9,771 nt of DNA. Origin: JBMNNS01 sp050942625 (GTDB lineage: Bacteria > Bacillota > Dethiobacteria > DTU022 > UBA8154). Below the pieces are notes generated by a model. The model made no database searches, was not told the origin of the DNA, and saw nothing but the letters and a program-made list of their open reading frames with translations. The translations under genes and the position numbers were made by a program. Within the stretch, counting starts at the first letter, position 1. Each line of letters starts with the position of its first letter. The stretch lies in NCBI GenBank assembly GCA_050942625.1, contig JBMNNS010000065.1:1-9771 (forward strand). Direction: 5' to 3'. Shown one piece after another: positions 1-6,014 of this stretch.

Positions 1-1943
1 CCCATGGATTCTGTGAGATCGATCCTGTTAACCCCTTGCAAACTACACGTCCTGGAATCTTTGTCAGTGGCGCTTTCCAGGGCCCCATGGATATACCCGA
101 AGCGGTTGTGACAGCCAGCGGGGCAGGCTCCCAGTGTGGTGAACAGCTTAATTACAGGCGGGGAAAACTTGCTGTAGAAAAAAATTATCCGCCGGAGAGG
201 GATGTTTCCCAGGAGGAGCCCAGGATCGGGGTCTTTGTCTGCCATTGCGGCGCTAATATTTCCAGGGTTGTCGATGTCCCCTCCACAGTTGAATATGCTT
301 TGACCTTGCCAAACGTTGTTCATGCTCAGGAACAATTATTTGCCTGCGCTACTAATAGCGCCGATGAAATGATAAAAGTGATCAAAGAAAAAGGCCTTAA
401 CCGGGTGGTTGCAGCTGCTTGTACTCCTAGAACACATGAGCCAACTTTTAGGGAAACCCTCAAAGAGGCTGGGTTGAACCAATATTACTTTGAAATGGCA
501 AATATCAGGGAACATTGCTCCTGGGTCCACCCCAAAGAAAAAGAGGCGGCCACGGAAAAGGCCAAGGAGTTAATCCGGATGTCGGTAGCCAGGGCTTCAC
601 GTCTGGAATCCTTACAGGATTTTGCACTTCCCGTCAACAAGAATGCCTTAGTGGTAGGCGGAGGAATTGCAGGTATGATCGCTGCACATTCCATAGCTGA
701 GCAGGGTCATGTTGTTTACCTGATTGAAAAAGAGAAGGAGTTGGGGGGAATAGCACGCAGGCTTCATTATACCCTGGAGAAATTGGATGTTCAGTCTTAT
801 CTAAAAAATTTAATACGCCAAGTATATCAACATCCCCTGATATATGTTTATACAGAAGCTACCATTGAGGAAGTAAGCGGTTATGTGGGGAACTTTGTGA
901 CCAGGGTACAAACAAGTGGGGGGGATGTGGAGATAAAACATGGTGCAGCCGTAATTGCCACAGGTGTGGAGGTATCCGAACCAACCGAATATCTTTATGG
1001 AGAAAATGAGAGGGTAATGACCCATCTAGATCTGGAGGAGAAGATCGCCGAAGGGGATGAAAGGATAACCGAAGCACAGAGTATTGTCATGATTCAGTGT
1101 GTGGGTTGCAGGAACGAAGACAGGAATTACTGCAGCCGGATTTGCTGTAATGAATCTATTAAAAATGCCTTAAAACTAAGGGAAATAAACCCTGATATGG
1201 ATATCTACATTATCTTCCGGGATATAAGGACTTATGGCTTGAACGAGGATTATTACCGGGAAGCAGCCGGTAAGGATATTAAATTCATCCGCTATGAGCC
1301 GGAGCATAAACCCGAGGTAGAAGCAGTAGAGGAAGATGGCCGGGAATTTTTAAGGGTGACGGTACCGGATTATGTTTTGGGTATGAAGCTGGAGCTGGAT
1401 GCCGATATAGTAACCCTTGCTGCAGCCGTCATTCCCTGCAAAGATGCCCATGAATTAGCCGGTTTCTTTAAGGTAGGGTTAAACCCGGATGGTTTCTTTA
1501 AGGAAGCCCATGCCAAATTAAGACCTGTTGATTTTGGGACGGAAGGTACTTACCTTTGTGGCATGGCCCACTATCCTAAACTTATATCGGAAACCATTAA
1601 TCAGGCTTACGGTGCTGCGGGACGGGTTTTAACCCTTCTCTCCCATGATACTGTTGTAGCCTCCGGTTCAGTTTGTGTGGTAAACGAAAATAAATGTCTC
1701 TCGTGTGGAGCTTGTATTTCAGCTTGCAGTTATGGTGCCATAGCATTTGAGGAAACGCCCAAAGGCAGGAAAGCTAAGGTCAATCCCGTTCTTTGTAAAG
1801 GCGATGGACTTTGTAATAGAAAATGCCCAACAGGGGCTATACAACTTAAGCACTTTACCGGAAAAGAGCTTATGAGTGTAATAGATGCAGTTACTGCGGA
1901 AGAAGTTGCTGAAATGGCTGAAACAGCCCTACAAAATGTGTAA
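1..1943 (+). CDS. hdrA: Tandem HdrA-like FAD/iron-sulfur subunit (BamE-like), 5' partial
   Basis: The 3' part of a large HdrA-family flavoprotein. The reading frame is open from position 3 with no start codon of its own type, so the gene begins upstream; 646 residues are visible. Numbering below is from the TTG at 36. Residues 1-31 (RPGIFVSGAFQGP, DIPEA) are the C-terminal end of a first HdrA FAD module. A linker of about 30 residues follows, then a second complete HdrA module: N-terminal domain with CHCG (69-72), FAD-binding VVGGGIAG (206-213), an iron-sulfur insertion with C355, C358, C366, C370, C371, and a C-terminal ferredoxin domain (C554, C557, C560, C564; then C587, D590, C593, C597). 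In known HdrA enzymes the FAD bifurcates electrons and the clusters wire it to partners. Next gene is MvhD-like, 35 bases on. Cytoplasmic, no signal peptide in the visible part. HdrA family is certain; the BamE assignment is inferred from gene order. Confidence 0.93.
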   Translation, partial: HGFCEIDPVNPLQTTRPGIFVSGAFQGPMDIPEAVVTASGAGSQCGEQLNYRRGKLAVEKNYPPERDVSQEEPRIGVFVCHCGANISRVVDVPSTVEYALTLPNVVHAQEQLFACATNSADEMIKVIKEKGLNRVVAAACTPRTHEPTFRETLKEAGLNQYYFEMANIREHCSWVHPKEKEAATEKAKELIRMSVARASRLESLQDFALPVNKNALVVGGGIAGMIAAHSIAEQGHVVYLIEKEKELGGIARRLHYTLEKLDVQSYLKNLIRQVYQHPLIYVYTEATIEEVSGYVGNFVTRVQTSGGDVEIKHGAAVIATGVEVSEPTEYLYGENERVMTHLDLEEKIAEGDERITEAQSIVMIQCVGCRNEDRNYCSRICCNESIKNALKLREINPDMDIYIIFRDIRTYGLNEDYYREAAGKDIKFIRYEPEHKPEVEAVEEDGREFLRVTVPDYVLGMKLELDADIVTLAAAVIPCKDAHELAGFFKVGLNPDGFFKEAHAKLRPVDFGTEGTYLCGMAHYPKLISETINQAYGAAGRVLTLLSHDTVVASGSVCVVNENKCLSCGACISACSYGAIAFEETPKGRKAKVNPVLCKGDGLCNRKCPTGAIQLKHFTGKELMSVIDAVTAEEVAEMAETALQNV

Positions 1944-1963
1944 AGCATACCTGGTTACAAACC

Positions 1964-1971
1964 AAGGAGGT
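1964..1971 (+). promoter_or_regulatory. Ribosome binding site deciding the selenoprotein start
   Basis: A perfect AAGGAGGT lies 7 bases ahead of the ATG at 1979. No comparable site precedes the TTG at 2054, which a caller treating UGA as stop would pick. This places translation initiation upstream of the in-frame UGA. Confidence 0.85.
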
Positions 1972-1978
1972 GGAGTGA

Positions 1979-2752
1979 ATGAGTACGGGACTAAGGTTTA
2001 AGCCAAGGATAGTGGGTTTTGTATGCCAGTGGTGAGGATACGGAGCTGCAGACTTGGCTGGAGTTTCCAGACTACAATATTCAAATGAAATAAGAATCAT
2101 CCGGGTGATGTGTACCGGAAGGGTTGATTTTGATCATGTAATCAAGACTTTTCTAAACGGGGTAGATGGGGTGTTTATTGTTGGTTGTCGTTTGGGCGAA
2201 TGCAATTATAACACTGCAGGAAATTACCACGCCCTGAACCTTGTATTTATATTAAAAAGGCTCATGGAACAAATAGAATTGGACCCAGAAAGACTTCGGA
2301 TTGAATTTATGTCAAGCAGTGAGGGACAACATTTTGCTGAATTTGCCAATGATTTTGTTAAAAAAATCAAAGAAATAGGGCCACTTGGAAAAGGCGAAGG
2401 AGAAAGCAAAAACACACTAAATATAAAATTGGAAGCAATTATGCAGATGGTCCCCTATCTTAGGTTGGTGGAAGGTGAGAGATTAAGAGCACATTTTAAT
2501 ACTATGGAGGAATATGAGGAGTTTTATTCCAGCGAGGGGTTTAAGAAGGTTTTTCGGGAATTAATTGCGGAAAAATTGGCAATAAGCCAGATTATGTTAC
2601 TTTTGCGGGAAAAATCCCTATCAACAGCCGAAATCTGTGAAACCCTAGACTTATTCCCCGCTGAATTGTCTAAATATATGAATAACTCGGTAAAACAAGG
2701 GCTGGCCAGGTATGAGGAAACCCAGAAACGCTATGTTTTTGCCTTTATTTGA
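1979..2752 (+). CDS. mvhD: MvhD/BamF-like [2Fe-2S] electron-transfer subunit, selenoprotein (UGA at codon 19)
   Basis: A 257-residue protein when the in-frame TGA at 2033-2035 is read as selenocysteine. The N-terminus reads FVCQWU then GYGAADLAGVSR; MvhD homologues normally have C-x-W-C followed by a Y/A/G-rich stretch and DLAG at this place, so the UGA stands exactly at a conserved cluster cysteine. Other cysteines are C16, C45 (MCTGRVD), C70 and C75 (GCRLGECNY). Start at 1979 is set by AAGGAGGT at 1964-1971 with 7-base spacing; starting at TTG 2054 would lose C16 and residue 19. MvhD passes electrons between a partner enzyme and HdrA. Family members are usually about 140 residues; here about 115 further residues follow (141-257), whose end looks like a winged helix-turn-helix fold. 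Stop is TGA immediately followed by TAA. In the benzoyl-CoA reductase complex BamF is the selenocysteine subunit, which supports that reading. Confidence 0.9.
2033..2074 (+). promoter_or_regulatory. UGA Sec codon plus bacterial SECIS-like hairpin
   Basis: Downstream of the TGA a hairpin can form from CTGGA (2058-2062) and TCCAG (2066-2070), with loop GTT (2063-2065). G2056-C2072 and T2054-A2074 could extend it across mismatches. The first loop base is G, 28 bases after the UGA, which fits the published bacterial SECIS pattern of a short apical loop starting with G about 16-37 bases from the UGA. The stem is short, and folding was judged by eye only. Confidence 0.65.
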
Positions 2753-2804
2753 TAAGTGAACAGCCGGCCTATGGATCCCGAAAAAAAGGAGGTCAGAACG
2801 AATA

Positions 2805-3260
2805 ATGATGGATAAGCAAAAAATTGATCAGATTATTGAGAAACATGGGAATGAACCCAGTACAATTATTCAGATATTATTGGATATTCAGAAAGAAAAA
2901 CGTTGGCTTCCAAAGGAAGTGTTAGAACAAATCAGCGAGAGATTAAAAGTACCCTTAACCCGGATACAGCATATTGCAACTTTTTATAAATCCTTTAGCC
3001 TGGTTCCAAAAGGCCGACATGAGATTCACATCTGCATGGGTACTGCCTGTCATGTTCGTGGTTCGCAGCGTGTTCTTGATGCGGTGGAGGAATTTACAAA
3101 AATTAAACCTGGTGAAACAGACCCGGATTTAAAGTATAGCTTAGAGACTGTCAATTGCCTTGGTTGTTGTGCCTTAGGCCCGGTGATAGAAGTTGATGGC
3201 AACATTCACGGCCATATTACGCCAACTGAAACAGCAGATTTGTTAAAAAAATATGAGTAA
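2805..3260 (+). CDS. nuoE: NuoE-like thioredoxin-fold [2Fe-2S] subunit (BamG/HydC-like)
   Basis: A 151-residue NuoE/HydC-type protein, the normal length for the family (about 150-165). An N-terminal helical bundle (about 1-65, with LPKEVLEQIS and ATFYKSF typical of NuoE) is followed by a thioredoxin-like domain holding one [2Fe-2S] cluster: C77 and C82 (CMGTAC), C118 and C122 (CLGCC); C121 is an extra cysteine within the second pair. In complex I and bifurcating hydrogenases it sits against NuoF and carries cluster N1a. Here it pairs with the NuoF-like gene 31 bases downstream. AAGGAGGT at 2786-2793 serves ATG 2805 or the adjacent ATG 2808; 2805 is kept but 2808 is equally possible. The gap after the selenoprotein is 52 bases with no terminator seen, so co-transcription is likely. 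By gene order it would be BamG. Confidence 0.93.
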   Translation: MMDKQKIDQIIEKHGNEPSTIIQILLDIQKEKRWLPKEVLEQISERLKVPLTRIQHIATFYKSFSLVPKGRHEIHICMGTACHVRGSQRVLDAVEEFTKIKPGETDPDLKYSLETVNCLGCCALGPVIEVDGNIHGHITPTETADLLKKYE

Positions 3261-3291
3261 ATTTGGGTAAAGGAGGATTGTAAGAAATATC

Positions 3292-5214
3292 ATGGCACTA
3301 ATAAAATCACCTGCTGAATTGGAGGAATATAGAGAAAAGGTTTTGTCAAATAGGATCCCTGGCAAACGTTATATTACACTCTGTTCCGGGTCTGCTTGCC
3401 ATGCTTCCGGCAGTAAACAAATTGCTGCAAGTATTGAAGAAGAAATCAAAAAACAAGGGCTCAATGGTGAAGTAGAAATTAGGAAAACCGGTTGCCACGG
3501 CTTTTGTGAAAGAGGACCTATAATAGTAATCTATCCCGAAGGGATCTGTTATTTACAAATAAAGCCCGAGGATGTTCCCGAAATTATATCTGAGACTATC
3601 AAGAAAAAGAAAATCATTGATCGCCTTCTCTATACTGACCCCAACACTAAAGAAAAGATCATTTATGAATCAGGAATACCATTCTACAAGAACCAAAAGC
3701 GCCTAATTTTTGGTTCTAACATTAGTATCGATCCCAAAAGCATCGATGACTATTTAGCCCTTGGTGGTTATTCTGCATTGGCTAAAGTTCTTAACCAAAT
3801 GACACCTGAACAAGTATTAGAAGAAATAAAAAGAGCAAACCTGAGGGGCAGGGGCGGAGGTGGGTTTCCAGCAGGTATAAAGTGGGAAGGAACCCGTGAA
3901 GCCCCTGACGTTAAAAAATATGTCATAGTAAATGCTGACGAGGGTGATCCCGGAGCTTATATGGACAGGAGTCTTCTAGAAGGTAACCCGCACCTTGTGC
4001 TGGAGGGGCTAGCTATTGGTGCTTATACTGTCGGTGCAAGTGAAGGTTATATTTACGTTCGCCAGGAATATCCTTTGGCGGTAGAAAATGTGAACCTTGC
4101 TATTAAAACTGCCCGGGAGCACGGTTTTCTTGGGGACAACATCCTTGGTTCAGGCTTTAATTTTGACGTGAAAGTCCATATGGGTGCTGGTGCTTTCGTT
4201 TGTGGTGAATCAAGTGCTTTGATGACGGCACTGGAGGGGAAGGCAGGAGAGCCCAGACCCAAATATATTCGTTCCAACATTAAAGGCCTTTGGGAAAAAC
4301 CAACTGTTTTAAACAATGTTGAAACCTGGGCCAATGTGCCATTGATCATAGGCAAAGGTGCTGACTGGTTTACCCAATTTGGGACAGAAACGAGCAAGGG
4401 CACTAAAATTTTCTCCCTGGTAGGTAAAATAAACAATACCGGGCTTGTAGAAGTGCCTATGGGTATGACCTTAAGGGATGTTATTTACAAGATAGGCGGT
4501 GGTGTTCCTGATGGCAAAAAGTTCAAAGCGGTGCAGACCGGGGGGCCATCGGGTGGATGCCTCCCTGAAGAAATGTTGGATTTGGAAGTAGGTTTTGATG
4601 AACTTACCAGGGCAGGTTCCATGATGGGTTCGGGTGGTATGATTGTTATGGATGAAGACAACTGTATGGTTGACGTTGCCAGGTACTTCCTTGATTTTCT
4701 AACGGATGAATCATGTGGCAAATGTATTCCATGCCGTGAAGGCATCAGGCATATGCTGAAAATTTTAACAAATATTACGGAGGGAAAAGGAAAAGAGGGC
4801 GACATTGAGCTTTTGGAGCAAATTGGCAGGGTAGTAAAGAGTGCTGCGCTTTGTGCTTTAGGAAGAACTGCTCCCAACCCGGTTTTAAGCACGTTGAAAT
4901 ATTTTAGAGATGAATATGAGGCACACATTAAAGAAAAAAGGTGTCCGGCTCTTTCCTGTAAGGAGCTAATTGTTTACTATATTGACCCGGAAAAATGTAC
5001 GGGTTGCAGACGCTGTATGAAGAAATGTCCTGCAGGGGCTATTGACGGCGATAAGAAAATAATCCATGTCATTGATCAGGAAAGGTGCACAAAGTGTGAA
5101 ACCTGTTTTGAGGTTTGCCGTTTTGATGCGGTGAAGAAGATTTCCGGTGAGCCTGTTCCACCTCCTATCCCTGAAGAAGCAAGAATTATTGTTAAGGGGG
5201 GTAAAGGAAAATGA
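3292..5214 (+). CDS. nuoF: NuoF-like NADH/FMN subunit with N-terminal [2Fe-2S] and C-terminal 2x[4Fe-4S] domains (BamH/HydB-like)
   Basis: A 640-residue NADH-oxidising/NAD-reducing subunit of HydB/BamH type, longer than plain NuoF (about 430) because of fused domains. In order: a thioredoxin-like [2Fe-2S] domain (C31, C36, C68, C72); the NADH/FMN domain with GRGGGGFPAGIKW (186-198), NADEGDPG (214-221) and CGESSALM (304-311); the N3-type [4Fe-4S] site CGKCIPC (C475, C478, C481) plus C521; and a C-terminal two-cluster ferredoxin (C569, C572, C575, C579 and C599, C602, C605, C609). All FMN, NADH and cluster motifs look intact. It would exchange electrons with NAD(H) and hand them through the ferredoxin domain to the HdrA part. 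AAAGGAGG at 3269-3276 is 15 bases from the ATG, longer than usual, but no better in-frame start is closer. Its TGA overlaps the next ATG as ATGA, implying translational coupling. Confidence 0.95.
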   Translation: MALIKSPAELEEYREKVLSNRIPGKRYITLCSGSACHASGSKQIAASIEEEIKKQGLNGEVEIRKTGCHGFCERGPIIVIYPEGICYLQIKPEDVPEIISETIKKKKIIDRLLYTDPNTKEKIIYESGIPFYKNQKRLIFGSNISIDPKSIDDYLALGGYSALAKVLNQMTPEQVLEEIKRANLRGRGGGGFPAGIKWEGTREAPDVKKYVIVNADEGDPGAYMDRSLLEGNPHLVLEGLAIGAYTVGASEGYIYVRQEYPLAVENVNLAIKTAREHGFLGDNILGSGFNFDVKVHMGAGAFVCGESSALMTALEGKAGEPRPKYIRSNIKGLWEKPTVLNNVETWANVPLIIGKGADWFTQFGTETSKGTKIFSLVGKINNTGLVEVPMGMTLRDVIYKIGGGVPDGKKFKAVQTGGPSGGCLPEEMLDLEVGFDELTRAGSMMGSGGMIVMDEDNCMVDVARYFLDFLTDESCGKCIPCREGIRHMLKILTNITEGKGKEGDIELLEQIGRVVKSAALCALGRTAPNPVLSTLKYFRDEYEAHIKEKRCPALSCKELIVYYIDPEKCTGCRRCMKKCPAGAIDGDKKIIHVIDQERCTKCETCFEVCRFDAVKKISGEPVPPPIPEEARIIVKGGKGK

Positions 5215-5819
5215 GTAAAGTTCTTTTAAAAATTGACGACAGAGAAGTAGAAGCTAAAGAGGGAATGACCATTTTAGAGGCAGCACAAAAGGCAGGGATA
5301 GATATTCCTACCCTTTGCCACCACGAAATACTAGAACCCTATGGAGCTTGCCGGTTTTGTATAGTAGAAATAGAAAAACGTGGTCGGGTCAGTTTGGTCG
5401 CCTCCTGTCTTTATCCAGTGGAAAATGACTTAATCGTAAGAACAAGATCCGAAGAGGTTAACGAAATTCGAAAAATGATCTTGGAATTTTCGTTGGCACA
5501 TGCTCCCGATGCCAAAGGGTTGGAAAATTATGCAAAAGAATATGGTGCAAATAAAGACCGCTTTGAAAAAGAGTCGTCATTTTGCATACATTGTGGGCTT
5601 TGTGTTAGATACTGTGCCGAAGTGAAAAAGAAAAATGCCATTGGTTTTATTAACAGGGGGACCAAACGGGAAATATATTTTGTTCCGGAGATAGCTTCCA
5701 AGGAATGCTGGGATTGCAAAGAATGTTTTCCGCTCTGTCCTACAGAGTTCCTGCAAGCAACTTATGTTTTAAATATGTCTCTCTTGTTTTCTTCAACTTT
5801 TTTCGAAGATAAGGAGTAA
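5211..5819 (+). CDS. Short NuoG N-terminal-like [2Fe-2S]/2x[4Fe-4S] protein (BamI-like)
   Basis: A 202-residue iron-sulfur protein equal to the N-terminal electron-wire part of NuoG and of [FeFe]-hydrogenase/formate dehydrogenase subunits, without any catalytic domain. Residues 1-75 are a plant-type [2Fe-2S] domain (C36, C47, C50, C66). The stretch that in NuoG carries the His-Cys3 cluster is present as sequence (about 92-115) but its cysteines are gone. Two [4Fe-4S] motifs follow: C125, C128, C131, C135 and C166, C169, C172, C176. The protein ends shortly after. The start overlaps the NuoF stop as ATGA, so the two are translated together. It probably bridges NuoEF and the HdrA/MvhD part. By gene order it is BamI; an alternative is the small subunit of a bifurcating formate dehydrogenase whose catalytic gene lies elsewhere. 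Confidence 0.85.
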   Translation: MSKVLLKIDDREVEAKEGMTILEAAQKAGIDIPTLCHHEILEPYGACRFCIVEIEKRGRVSLVASCLYPVENDLIVRTRSEEVNEIRKMILEFSLAHAPDAKGLENYAKEYGANKDRFEKESSFCIHCGLCVRYCAEVKKKNAIGFINRGTKREIYFVPEIASKECWDCKECFPLCPTEFLQATYVLNMSLLFSSTFFEDKE

Positions 5820-5902
5820 TTATTGGAGAATGTAGCCGATGTCGGTCCAGAAAAAATGAAAATTTATAATAAAGTTACCCTGTTTTTATACAGTCTTATT
5901 AT

Positions 5903-5976
5903 TTGCCCAGAAATTAAAATCAGAATTATTATTGCTTACGCTTGCTAACATTTTTGAAAACTGCATTTCTGGGCAA
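5903..5976. repeat. 12-bp perfect inverted repeat in the gap before the thiolase gene
   Basis: TTGCCCAGAAAT at 5903-5914 is the exact reverse complement of ATTTCTGGGCAA at 5965-5976, separated by 50 AT-rich bases. The arms stop pairing cleanly on both sides. It lies 38 bases ahead of the thiolase ATG. It could be a leader stem, paired operator half-sites, or the ends of a decayed small element; the sequence does not decide between these. The rest of the 195-base gap shows no convincing promoter pair or terminator. Confidence 0.6.
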
Positions 5977-6014
5977 CTATCCTTTTTAGGAAAACTGAGG
6001 GGGTAAGAATTTAC

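Noticed and set aside
36..38. TTG as a true start of the HdrA-like gene
   Set aside because: The frame is open to the window edge and the residues before it (HGFCEIDPVNP) are recognisable HdrA sequence, so the gene starts outside the window.
2033..2035. Reading the TGA as a nonsense mutation making the MvhD-like gene a pseudogene
   Set aside because: The frame is otherwise intact for over 250 codons, the UGA stands at a conserved cysteine, a SECIS-like hairpin follows, and related MvhD/BamF proteins are known selenoproteins.
2054..2056. TTG as the start of the MvhD-like gene
   Set aside because: It has no ribosome site and would remove the first conserved Cys/Sec pair; the ATG at 1979 has a perfect site.
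4053..4928. Long minus-strand open frames opposite the NuoF-like gene
   Set aside because: They lie antisense to a strongly conserved NuoF domain, have no ribosome sites or recognisable motifs, and are shadows of its codon bias.
5865..5870. TATAAT as a -10 box for the thiolase operon
   Set aside because: A perfect hexamer, but no acceptable -35 sits 16-18 bases upstream and the region is AT-rich, so chance is likely.
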